From JAIOSM01 sp964593725 (GTDB lineage: Bacteria > Desulfobacterota > Desulfobacteria > Desulfobacterales > Desulfobacteraceae): DNA of 17,565 nucleotides. Below the pieces are notes generated by a model. That model searched no databases. It was not told where the DNA came from and saw only the letters and a list, made by a program, of their open reading frames with translations. Shown here piece after piece: positions 1 to 7,149 of this stretch (its first letter is position 1; each line of letters starts with the position of its first letter). The translations under genes and the position numbers were made by a program. The stretch covers positions 1 to 17,565 of the forward strand of contig CAZQJS010000065.1 of NCBI GenBank assembly GCA_964593725.1, read 5' to 3'.

Positions 1-50
1 CGCGACTTCGACCTTGGCAAGGTCGCACTCTACCACTGAGTTACTCCCGC
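1..50 (-). tRNA. tRNA-Gly (anticodon GCC), 3' part cut by window edge
   Basis: The minus strand from base 50 reads as a tRNA 5' half: a 7-nt acceptor arm GCGGGAG, a D arm with stem ACTC/GAGT and the GGTA loop signature, then a 5-bp anticodon stem CGACC/GGTCG closing the loop TTGCCAA. The anticodon GCC (bases 18-16) reads GGC and GGU glycine codons. The variable loop and the first T-stem bases follow before the window ends, so the T arm and 3' acceptor strand are missing only because of the edge. The gene follows pgsA in the same direction but has its own strong promoter just upstream. Confidence 0.95.
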
Positions 51-57
51 TCAGTCA

Positions 58-95
58 GACAAGAAATATTTATACAGATAAATAGTATTCTTGTC
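58..95. repeat. interrupted inverted repeat covering the tRNA-Gly promoter
   Basis: Bases 58-65 (GACAAGAA) pair with 88-95 (TTCTTGTC), 8 bp. Bases 67-73 (TATTTAT) pair with 78-84 (ATAAATA), 7 bp. The loop is 4 nt (74-77) and the two arms are joined by a small asymmetric internal loop (1 nt against 3 nt). The dyad runs from within the -35 box across the -10 box to about the transcription start. In read-through RNA from pgsA it would fold into a 15-bp stem, but no T-tract follows on either strand, so it is not a typical intrinsic terminator. It could be an operator, an RNA processing site or a 3'-end stabiliser; the sequence does not decide. Confidence 0.7.
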
Positions 96-97
96 AA
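69..97 (-). promoter_or_regulatory. sigma70-type promoter for the tRNA-Gly gene
   Basis: On the minus strand a perfect -35 box TTGACA (97-92) is separated by exactly 17 nt from the -10 box TATAAA (74-69). The expected transcription start is near base 62, about a dozen bases before the mature tRNA 5' end at base 50, which suits a short leader removed by RNase P. The consensus match is close to ideal, as expected for a stable-RNA gene. The whole promoter lies within an inverted repeat listed separately. Confidence 0.8.
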
Positions 98-133
98 TAT
101 TTATCATTAAAAAACTTTATGGGATTTTATAGA

Positions 134-700
134 TTACAGGCCCAGTAATTTTTTTGATTTGATAAAATAATCAATACCTGACCAGACAGTGAATACTAAT
201 GCACCATAAAGCATTACCATTCCAATTGTCTTAAAATCAACACCAAAATATTTATAATGCAGTGTTAAAGGTATTGCTGCAGCTATCTGAAAACCTGTTT
301 TATATTTACCAAGCATACTTGATGCAACATCTTCCCCGTGTTCAACCAGGATACATCTGAGGCCGGTTACTGCAATCTCCCTTCCAATAATAATACAGGC
401 CACCCATGCAGGCATAAAATCAAGGGATACAAGCATTATAAATATGGATGATATTAAAAGTTTATCAGCCAGAGGATCAAGCATCTTGCCAAGGTTTGAA
501 ACCAGGCCGTACTTCCTTGCAAAATATCCGTCAAAAAAATCTGTAATGGAAGCAATGGAAAAAAACAGAGCTGCAAAAAAAGTTGTGATTCTATTATCAA
601 ATAATAGAAAAATTATTATAATCGGGACTGCAAATATCCTTAACAAAGTAAGGAAGTTAGGAGTTAAGACAATTTTTTTATACTTCTCATAAAAGGTCAT
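134..700 (-). CDS. pgsA: CDP-diacylglycerol--glycerol-3-phosphate 3-phosphatidyltransferase
   Basis: This 188-aa inner-membrane enzyme transfers a phosphatidyl group from CDP-diacylglycerol to glycerol 3-phosphate, the committed step towards phosphatidylglycerol and cardiolipin. The CDP-alcohol phosphotransferase signature is complete: D57-G58-xx-A61-R62, then G71, D75 and D79, with an additional upstream Asp54. The N-terminus has the family's PN-LT-LR-P pattern (residues 14-26), and hydrophobic segments fill the rest. Length is typical of PgsA. The ATG at 700 is preceded by only a weak AGG about 11 nt upstream. It is the last protein gene of the long collinear run, 25 nt after the transaldolase stop. 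No clear intrinsic terminator follows; an inverted repeat lies at 58-95. Other members of the family (e.g. phosphatidylserine synthase) are less likely given the N-terminus and size. Confidence 0.93.
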   Translation of the reverse strand: MTFYEKYKKIVLTPNFLTLLRIFAVPIIIIFLLFDNRITTFFAALFFSIASITDFFDGYFARKYGLVSNLGKMLDPLADKLLISSIFIMLVSLDFMPAWVACIIIGREIAVTGLRCILVEHGEDVASSMLGKYKTGFQIAAAIPLTLHYKYFGVDFKTIGMVMLYGALVFTVWSGIDYFIKSKKLLGL

Positions 701-725
701 AATATTGTTTACCTGTTTTTAAATA

Positions 726-1373
726 TCAGCTCTGTTTTCTATTTTCCCAGTCTTTCATAAAAGAATCAATACCTTTATCAGTCATATGATGTGCTGCAAG
801 CTTTTTTAATATTTTATGGGGAATAGTTGCAATGTGTGCACCAAGCAATGCCGATGTTTTTACATGTAATGCACTTCTTATGCTTGCAACTATTATCTGT
901 GTGTCAAATCCATAATTATCATAGATCTGGACAATCTCTTCTATTAATGTCATGCCATCCTCGGACAGGTCATCAAGCCTTCCCACAAAGGGGCTTGCAT
1001 AGGTTGCCCCGGCCTTTGCAGCCATGAGTGCCTGGAGGGCTGAAAAGATCAATGTTACATTGGTCTTTATACCAATATCGGACAGAGTTTTGACAGCCTT
1101 TAATCCATCAATTGTCATGGGTATTTTTACTGCAATATTATCACCTATCTTTGCAAGCTCCTCAGCTTCTTTAACCATCCCTTTATAATCAAGGCTGATA
1201 ACTTCTGCACTGACATCACCGTCAACTACACCTGAAATTTCTTTAATTATATCTGAAAACTCCCCCTCTTCCCTTGCAATCAAAGATGGATTGGTTGTAA
1301 CTCCGTCAACCATGCCCATATCATTTGCATCCTTAATCTCTTTAATATTTGCAGTATCAATGAAAAATTTCAA
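726..1373 (-). CDS. talC: transaldolase, TalC/FSA subfamily
   Basis: This 215-aa cytoplasmic protein belongs to the short single-domain transaldolases of the TalC/MipB/fructose-6-phosphate aldolase group, class I enzymes that form a Schiff base. The catalytic Lys is K83 in VKIPMT; VTTNPS (25-30) is the family N-terminal motif. True transaldolases carry Glu and Phe where E. coli FsaA has Gln59 and Tyr131. Here they are E57 (AEV) and the Phe of SPFVGR, so transaldolase (pentose phosphate pathway) is favoured over F6P aldolase. The start is set at a TTG (1373): an AGGAGG 6 nt before it, encoded inside the last codons of folK, is a perfect ribosome binding site, and the product then begins MKFFIDTA as the family does. 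An ATG at 1388 is in frame but would put the AGGAGG inside the coding region. Its start lies one base after the folK stop. Confidence 0.92.
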   Translation of the reverse strand: MKFFIDTANIKEIKDANDMGMVDGVTTNPSLIAREEGEFSDIIKEISGVVDGDVSAEVISLDYKGMVKEAEELAKIGDNIAVKIPMTIDGLKAVKTLSDIGIKTNVTLIFSALQALMAAKAGATYASPFVGRLDDLSEDGMTLIEEIVQIYDNYGFDTQIIVASIRSALHVKTSALLGAHIATIPHKILKKLAAHHMTDKGIDSFMKDWENRKQS

Positions 1374-1374
1374 T

Positions 1375-1905
1375 TTATTCCTCCTCATTTATCAAAATAA
1401 CTTTCTGGTTTTCTTTATTATCTGATCTCTTTAACAGCCTTTCTAAAAGTTCATTGGGCCAAAGTTTTAAAACAGGATGAACAATACTCTTTTCCATATC
1501 ACAAAGCGGTTTTAAAACAAAACACCGTCTGTGCATCCGTGGATGCGGAATAATAAGAGTATCTGTATCCATTATAGTATCACCATAATATATGATATCA
1601 AGGTCAATTATTCTGGGTCCGAATCTAACAGCTTTTTTTCCCTGCTTCAAAGTTTTCTCAATATTTTTAAGAGCTTTCATGAGCCCTGTGGGTCTTAAGG
1701 ATGTTTCTGCCATAAGTACACCATTGACAAACCAGTCCTGATCAAGATAGTCAACCGGCTCTGTTTTATAAAAAGGAGATATCTCTTTTACTGAAATTTC
1801 TCCATGCTCTTTTAATAATTGAACAGCAGACAGCAGGTTGTTTTTTTTATCACCAATATTGGAACCAAGTGAAATATAAACAGATACCATCTCTTTTTCA
1901 GTCAT
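1375..1905 (-). CDS. folK: 2-amino-4-hydroxy-6-hydroxymethyldihydropteridine pyrophosphokinase (HPPK)
   Basis: This 176-aa cytoplasmic enzyme transfers pyrophosphate from ATP to 6-hydroxymethyl-7,8-dihydropterin in folate synthesis. The N-terminal YISLGSNIGD (10-19) and the central RFGPRIIDLDI (95-105) are HPPK hallmarks; Asp101 and Asp103 match the Mg-binding pair (Asp95/Asp97 of E. coli). PHPRMHRR-FVLKPL (120-134) is the ATP-binding and C-terminal family motif. It is about 15 residues longer than the E. coli enzyme, with a charged C-terminal tail. The ATG at 1905 overlaps the TGA of the upstream lipoprotein gene by one base (TGATG). A TTG directly before it is also in frame, but the coupled ATG is preferred. 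Its last codons contain the Shine-Dalgarno of the transaldolase gene. No folP or folB is nearby. Confidence 0.93.
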   Translation of the reverse strand: MTEKEMVSVYISLGSNIGDKKNNLLSAVQLLKEHGEISVKEISPFYKTEPVDYLDQDWFVNGVLMAETSLRPTGLMKALKNIEKTLKQGKKAVRFGPRIIDLDIIYYGDTIMDTDTLIIPHPRMHRRCFVLKPLCDMEKSIVHPVLKLWPNELLERLLKRSDNKENQKVILINEEE

Positions 1906-2318
1906 CAATCAAACTCAACTTTTATAATTTCAGAGTCATTGCTCCTTATACTGTTTATGCCCAGGGTAATAATCTTAAAATAATAGCGGTATCCTCTTTC
2001 AAGTTCTGTTTTATATTGATTAAAATCAGAAGAAACAGTGTCTGTTTTAATAAACACAACAGGGCATCCCAGGCACTTTTTAATATTCTGCCTTGCCATA
2101 TGGATTTCAAACCCTGCAATTAACTGTTTTTTATCCACAGACCACCTTAAAATCAGATTGTTATCCTGTAACCTCCATGTAAAATTTCTGACTGCATCTA
2201 TTGTGTCCGCTCTCTTATCCATCATTCTGGGAGGCCCCTTTTTCCCACAGCCTGACAGGACAAATCCTGTGATTAAAGGGAATAAAAGCAAAACTGATAT
2301 CAGGTTCAAAGCTTTCAT
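1905..2318 (-). CDS. small lipoprotein with LptM-like N-terminus and Fn3-like domain, function unknown
   Basis: The product (137 aa) has a lipoprotein signal peptide with lipobox LSGC, acylated Cys at residue 24. The Cys is followed by GKKGPP, the short motif seen in LptM/YifL-type lipoproteins, then a basic linker. Residues 40-137 look like a fibronectin type III/Ig-like beta domain: an LRW core strand (57-59), then GFEIHMARQ, a C-x-x-C pair (Cys82, Cys85), GYRYYFKI and a final serine-rich strand. LptM proteins are much shorter, so orthology is not claimed. The start at 2318 is chosen because it gives a complete signal peptide. A longer frame to 2375 would overlap argH and has no signal-like start. 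It lies 4 nt after the argH stop with no good nearby ribosome binding site (GGAG lies about 18 nt upstream), suggesting coupling to argH. The protein is probably in the outer membrane or periplasm; no function is assigned. Confidence 0.8.
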   Translation of the reverse strand: MKALNLISVLLLFPLITGFVLSGCGKKGPPRMMDKRADTIDAVRNFTWRLQDNNLILRWSVDKKQLIAGFEIHMARQNIKKCLGCPVVFIKTDTVSSDFNQYKTELERGYRYYFKIITLGINSIRSNDSEIIKVEFD

Positions 2319-2322
2319 GATT

Positions 2323-3717
2323 TTATGTCTGATTCTCTCCTTTTTTAAGTTCCTTAAACGCAGATGATATTGCATTTTTTACATTGTCATAACTTGTTCC
2401 GCCCATTGCTTTTCTTCTTTTAATCATATTTTCAAGAGTTAAATATTCAAAAAGATCTTCCTGGATCAAATCACTGAATTTTTTAAACTCTTCCAGGGAA
2501 AGGTCATCAAGTTCTTTTTTTCTTTCCAGGGCATAGGCAACAAGTCTGCCTGAAATGGAATGGGCCTGCCTGAAGGGGACTCCCTTTACAGTCAGGTAGT
2601 CTGCAAGATCTGTTGCATTCATAAACCCTGTACTGCATGCCTTGCGCATCCTCTGCCTGTTTATTTTTATATTGGGTATCATGCGGGTATAAACATCAAG
2701 GCATATTTTCAATGTGTCTATTGTATCAAACAATGGTTCTTTGTCTTCCTGCATATCCTTGTTATAAGCCAGGGGAAGAGACTTTAAAAGTGTAATAATT
2801 GCCATGAGGTTACCGGCAACTCTTCCGGTTTTACCCCTGACAAGTTCTGCAACATCAGGATTTTTTTTCTGGGGCATTATACTTGAGCCTGTTGTAAAGG
2901 CATCTGATATTGTAATAAAGCCGAACTCTGATGAAGACCATAAAATAAGCTCTTCAGACAGACGGGAAAGGTGCAGCATTGTAATACCTGCACCTGCAAT
3001 AAACTCCACGACAAAATCACGGTCTGAGACTGCATCTATACTGTTTTTTGAAATTTTTGAAAACTCAAGCAGTTCCCTTACAAACTCCCTGTTCACAGGG
3101 TATGTCGTGCCGGCAAGGGCTGCTGTGCCAAGGGGCATTACATCGGTGCGTTTATAACAATCTTTGAACCTTTCAAGGTCCCGTTTCAGCATTTCATAAT
3201 ATGCCATCATATGATGGGAAAACAGCAGGGGCTGGGCCCTTTGCAGGTGTGTATACCCTGGCATTACAACATCAATGTTTTCATCTGCCTTTTGCACAAT
3301 AACCTTTTGAAAAGACAGAATAAGTTCTATAATATTATTGATCTCATCCTTTAAATACATCCGTATATCAAGGGCAATCTGGTCATTACGGCTCCTTGCT
3401 GTGTGAAGTTTTTTTGCAACCTTACCTGAAACCTTTTCCAGGGCATTTTCCACATGCATGTGGATATCTTCCAGTGCATGGGAAAACCTGATACCACCTT
3501 TTTCAATTTCAGCATATACTTTCATAAGACCGGTTACAATAGCATCTGCTTCATCATTGGAAATTATGGATTCATGGGCAAGCATTTTAACATGGGCTAC
3601 ACTTCCCTCGATATCCTTGGAATAGAGCCTTTTATCAACATCTATTGAAGCATTTATCTTTTCAACAAGTTTATCTGTCTCCTGGGAAAACCTGCCGCCC
3701 CAAAGTTTTTCTGACAT
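2323..3717 (-). CDS. argH: argininosuccinate lyase
   Basis: This 464-aa cytoplasmic enzyme splits argininosuccinate into arginine and fumarate, the last step of arginine synthesis. It belongs to the fumarase/aspartase superfamily: KLWGGRF (4-10) at the N-terminus, TARSRND (106-112), GYTHLQRAQP (154-163) with a conserved active-site His157, and the mobile catalytic-serine loop GSSIMPQKKNPD (277-288). Length is normal for the family. The start is ATG 3717, 8 nt after the argG stop; its GGA ribosome-binding element overlaps the end of argG and is rather far (13 nt). It completes the argB-D-F-G-H cluster and sits directly before the small lipoprotein gene. Confidence 0.97.
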   Translation of the reverse strand: MSEKLWGGRFSQETDKLVEKINASIDVDKRLYSKDIEGSVAHVKMLAHESIISNDEADAIVTGLMKVYAEIEKGGIRFSHALEDIHMHVENALEKVSGKVAKKLHTARSRNDQIALDIRMYLKDEINNIIELILSFQKVIVQKADENIDVVMPGYTHLQRAQPLLFSHHMMAYYEMLKRDLERFKDCYKRTDVMPLGTAALAGTTYPVNREFVRELLEFSKISKNSIDAVSDRDFVVEFIAGAGITMLHLSRLSEELILWSSSEFGFITISDAFTTGSSIMPQKKNPDVAELVRGKTGRVAGNLMAIITLLKSLPLAYNKDMQEDKEPLFDTIDTLKICLDVYTRMIPNIKINRQRMRKACSTGFMNATDLADYLTVKGVPFRQAHSISGRLVAYALERKKELDDLSLEEFKKFSDLIQEDLFEYLTLENMIKRRKAMGGTSYDNVKNAISSAFKELKKGENQT

Positions 3718-3725
3718 TTTATATT

Positions 3726-4937
3726 TTATTTCCTTTTTGCAATACGGCTGAGTTCTCTTATCCTGAATCTCAAAGCATTGAGTTTAATAAACCCCTCTGC
3801 ATCTTTCTGGGAGTAAACATCATCATCTTCAAAAGTTGCAAAGGATTCATCATATAGTGAATTGTCAGACTCCCTGCCAACCACGTAGCATCCTCCTTTA
3901 TAGAGCTTTAACCTGACTCTTCCTGACACATTTTTCTGGGTATGATCAATCATATTCTGCATCATCTTCATTTCAGGGGAGAACCAGAATCCATTATATA
4001 TCAGCTCTGCATATTTGGGAATCAGGGAATCCCTGATATGTGCAACTTCCCTGTCCAGGGTTATTGACTCCATATTCATGTGGGCAATCCTCAACAAAGT
4101 ACCCCCGGGAGTCTCATAAACACCACGTGATTTCATGCCCACAAATCTGTTTTCAACTATATCTATCCTGCCCACTCCATTTCTGCCTGCAATCCTGTTA
4201 AGTTTCTGAAACAGCTCAGATGGAGATAATGCTTTATTGTTAATTTCAACCGGATCACCGTGTTTAAATGTAATATCGATAATTTCCGGGGTATCAGGAG
4301 CATCTTCCGGCTTTACAGACATAATATAAAGCTCGTCCGGTGCAGGTGACCACGGGTCTTCAAGTATACCTCCTTCATAACTTATATGCAGCATATTCCT
4401 GTCAATGGAATACGGTTTTTTCCTTGTTTGCGGGACTTCAATACCGTGGGCTCTGCAAAATTCCATCAATCGTGTCCTTGAAGTCAGATCCCATTCCCTC
4501 CAGGGTGCAATGATCTTAATCTCCGGGTTCATGGAATAATAACCAAGTTCAAACCTCACCTGGTCATTGCCTTTGCCAGTGGAGCCATGGCTCACTGCAT
4601 CTGCATTTTCAATATTTGCAATTTCAATCTGCCTTTTGGCTATGAGCGGCCTTGCAATGGATGTTCCAAGGAGATATTGCCCCTCATATATTGCATTTGC
4701 TCTGAAAGCCGGGAAAACATAGTCCCTGATAAATTCTTCCCTTAAATCTTCAATATAAGCCTTTACAGCGCCGGTTTTGATTGCTTTTTTATCAAGACCG
4801 TCAAGTTCTTCTTCCTGGCCAAGGTCTGCCGTGAATGTCACGACTTCACAATTATAGGTTTCAATGAGCCACTTCAGGATAACTGAGGTATCCAATCCTC
4901 CAGAGTAGGCCAGAACAACTTTTTTTACATCAACCAC
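3726..4937 (-). CDS. argG: argininosuccinate synthase
   Basis: This 403-aa cytoplasmic enzyme joins citrulline and aspartate with ATP to give argininosuccinate. The N-terminal PP-loop YSGGLDTS (11-18) binds ATP, and the family signature GSTGKGNDQVRFE follows around residue 120. Length equals that of the type I family. The start is a GTG (4937) with AAGGAG about 9 nt upstream; no in-frame ATG lies nearby, and the protein then begins VDVKKVVLAYSGG as expected. It lies 32 nt after argF and 8 nt before argH, and works immediately between these two enzymes. Confidence 0.97.
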   Translation of the reverse strand: MVDVKKVVLAYSGGLDTSVILKWLIETYNCEVVTFTADLGQEEELDGLDKKAIKTGAVKAYIEDLREEFIRDYVFPAFRANAIYEGQYLLGTSIARPLIAKRQIEIANIENADAVSHGSTGKGNDQVRFELGYYSMNPEIKIIAPWREWDLTSRTRLMEFCRAHGIEVPQTRKKPYSIDRNMLHISYEGGILEDPWSPAPDELYIMSVKPEDAPDTPEIIDITFKHGDPVEINNKALSPSELFQKLNRIAGRNGVGRIDIVENRFVGMKSRGVYETPGGTLLRIAHMNMESITLDREVAHIRDSLIPKYAELIYNGFWFSPEMKMMQNMIDHTQKNVSGRVRLKLYKGGCYVVGRESDNSLYDESFATFEDDDVYSQKDAEGFIKLNALRFRIRELSRIAKRK

Positions 4938-4969
4938 CTTTATACACTCCTTAGTTTTAAATCATCAAA

Positions 4970-5884
4970 TTATATCTGCATTATTAAAGTCTCAAGTATT
5001 GCCTTGTGCATATGTCTTTTATTTTCTGCCTGGTCCCAGAAAACAGCATTTTCAGCCTCAAGGATCTCTTCTGATATCTCTTCGTCCCTGTGGGCTGGCA
5101 GGCAGTGCATTACCATGGCATCCTTATTTGCCCCTGACACAAGGGTTTTATTAACCTGAAATCCCTGGAAAGCTTTATATTTTTCCTCTCTCTTTTTTTC
5201 CTCACCCATGCTTGTCCATACATCAGTATAAATAACATCTGCTTTTTCAACTGCAGCCCTGGGATCATCTGTAAAAACAACATTATGTTCTTTATTCCCC
5301 AGGGCGTTGTCAATCACCCGGGCCTGAACAGAATACTTTTCAGGACAGGCAACAACAAGGTTAAGACCAAGAACACCAGCTGCATTAATCCATGAGTTGG
5401 CAACATTGTTTCCATCTCCCACCCATGCGATTTTAACATCATACCCACCTTTTTTTTCAATAATGGTCATGATATCACTCAGGATCTGGCATGGGTGGAA
5501 AGAATCTGTCAGGGCATTAATAACCGGTATGGATGAGTGCTGTGCAAACTCTTCAACAATTGAATGATCAAAAGTCCTCATGACAAGGCAGTCAATATAT
5601 CGTGATAATACCCTTGCCGTATCCTTTACAGGTTCATCCCGTGATACCTGGGTGTCCTGGGAACGCATGAATATGGAATGTCCTCCCAGCTGAATCATGG
5701 CAGTCTCAAAGGCCACCCGTGTCCTGGTGGACTGTTTATCAAAAATCATTCCCATGGATTTACCCCTTAAAGGTGTGTCCATAATGCCCAGGTTAAACCG
5801 TTTTTTTAACTGATAAGCTCTTTTAAACAGGTTGTCAAAATCTTTTTTTTCAAGATCAAGAAGTGAAATTATATCTTTATTCAA
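4970..5884 (-). CDS. argF: ornithine carbamoyltransferase
   Basis: This 304-aa cytoplasmic enzyme transfers the carbamoyl group of carbamoyl phosphate to ornithine, giving citrulline. Carbamoyl-phosphate site STRTR (52-56), HPCQ (130-133), the ornithine-side SMGEE loop (225-229) and HCLP (260-263) are all present in order, so it should be active. The start is a TTG (5884), clearly set by GGGGAG 8 nt upstream and by the lack of any in-frame ATG before residue 35. The TTG overlaps the argD stop (TTGA), so the two are probably translated in a coupled way. It is anabolic from its context between argD and argG; no arginine deiminase genes are present. Confidence 0.96.
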   Translation of the reverse strand: MNKDIISLLDLEKKDFDNLFKRAYQLKKRFNLGIMDTPLRGKSMGMIFDKQSTRTRVAFETAMIQLGGHSIFMRSQDTQVSRDEPVKDTARVLSRYIDCLVMRTFDHSIVEEFAQHSSIPVINALTDSFHPCQILSDIMTIIEKKGGYDVKIAWVGDGNNVANSWINAAGVLGLNLVVACPEKYSVQARVIDNALGNKEHNVVFTDDPRAAVEKADVIYTDVWTSMGEEKKREEKYKAFQGFQVNKTLVSGANKDAMVMHCLPAHRDEEISEEILEAENAVFWDQAENKRHMHKAILETLIMQI

Positions 5885-7128
5885 GGCTGTTTCTCCCCAT
5901 GGGTTATTCCATTAAAAATATGATCCAGGCAATCAATTAGTTTGTCAATCTCCTGTTTCTCAATAACAAGAGGCGGAGCAAATCTGAGAATATTACCCTG
6001 AATTGCGTTAATAATAAAGCCTTTTTCCAGACACAACAGGACAATATCACCGGCATTGGTATCATGGGTAAGACTCAAATCTATCTCAAGGCCGATGAGA
6101 AGCCCCATACCCCTGATATCTCTGATGAATTCATATTTTTCCTTTAATTTAAAAAGTTGTGAAATAAAATAGCTGCCCTTACGTCTGCACTCTTTCAGAA
6201 AAGAGGGATTGCTTATGATTTTTACAACCTCAAGGGCAGCAGCTGTTACAAGGGGTGTACCCCCAAATGTTGAACCATGACTTCCAAAATCAAAGCCCTG
6301 TTCTGTTTTTTTTGAAGCAAGCATTGCACCAATGGGCAGTCCGTTTCCCAATGCCTTTGCAAGGGTCATAATATCAGGTTCAACTCCATATGTTTCATAG
6401 GCAAAAAGAGTGCCGCACCTTCCCATACCAGTCTGGATCTCATCAAAGATAAGGAGTATATCATTATCATCACATAATTTTCTGACTTCCTTTAAATATA
6501 CGGGGTCTGCCGGGATAACCCCGCCCTCTCCCTGGACAGGCTCAAGCATGACAGCACATATACCCGGAGTTTCAGCATCTCTGTCACGGTTCTTGTCCAT
6601 ACATTTTTTCAAACTTTTAATATCATTGAACCGGACATGAATAAAACCGTCCAGAATTGGATCAAACCCCTGTTTTATCTTATTCTGACCTGTGGCAGAC
6701 AATGTTGCCATTGTTCTTCCGTGGAAGGACTGCTCCATGGTAATAATCCTGAATTTATTCTTTTCCCCTTTTACCTTAAAATATCTTCTGGCAAGTTTAA
6801 TGGCAGCTTCATTGGCTTCAGCTCCGGAATTTGCAAAGAACAATTTACTGGCAAAGCTTTTTTCAATGAGCATCAATGCAAGTTCAGCCTGGGGCTGGGT
6901 ATAAAAAAGATTGGAAACATGGACAAGCTTTGAAGCTTGATCTGAGACAGCTTTTGTAATGGAAGCATGGCAATGGCCAAGGCTGCACACTGCAATTCCT
7001 GCCAGAAAATCAATGTATGTTCTGCCATGTTCATCCTTTAAAGTTGATCCCTTGCCAGATACAAACACCTTTTGTACCCTGGCATAGGTGTTAATTATAT
7101 TTTCATCGGTTTTTTCTATAATATTCAT
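5881..7128 (-). CDS. argD: acetylornithine aminotransferase
   Basis: This 415-aa PLP-dependent class III aminotransferase makes N-acetylornithine from N-acetylglutamate semialdehyde and glutamate; members often also serve in lysine synthesis as succinyldiaminopimelate aminotransferase. FANSGAEANEAAIKLAR (98-114) is the phosphate-binding region, D229 in FDEIQTG holds the pyridine nitrogen, and K258 in LAKALGNGLPIGA is the PLP Schiff-base lysine. Length is slightly above the usual 380-400. The start is ATG 7128, with AAAGGAG 12 nt upstream and a closer AAGAG. It lies 21 nt after argB and overlaps argF. Ornithine or GABA aminotransferase activity is possible in this family, but the arg context settles the call. 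Confidence 0.94.
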   Translation of the reverse strand: MNIIEKTDENIINTYARVQKVFVSGKGSTLKDEHGRTYIDFLAGIAVCSLGHCHASITKAVSDQASKLVHVSNLFYTQPQAELALMLIEKSFASKLFFANSGAEANEAAIKLARRYFKVKGEKNKFRIITMEQSFHGRTMATLSATGQNKIKQGFDPILDGFIHVRFNDIKSLKKCMDKNRDRDAETPGICAVMLEPVQGEGGVIPADPVYLKEVRKLCDDNDILLIFDEIQTGMGRCGTLFAYETYGVEPDIMTLAKALGNGLPIGAMLASKKTEQGFDFGSHGSTFGGTPLVTAAALEVVKIISNPSFLKECRRKGSYFISQLFKLKEKYEFIRDIRGMGLLIGLEIDLSLTHDTNAGDIVLLCLEKGFIINAIQGNILRFAPPLVIEKQEIDKLIDCLDHIFNGITHGEKQP

Positions 7129-7149
7129 CTCTTTTCTAAACTCCTTTAA

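Noticed and set aside
1..97. tRNA-Gly as attachment site of an integrated element
   Set aside because: No integrase of phage type, direct repeat or mobile genes nearby; the only tyrosine recombinase is housekeeping XerC some 10 kb away.
444..692. Plus-strand 82-aa frame opposite pgsA
   Set aside because: Antisense to the CDP-alcohol phosphotransferase signature; no ribosome binding site and no recognisable domain.
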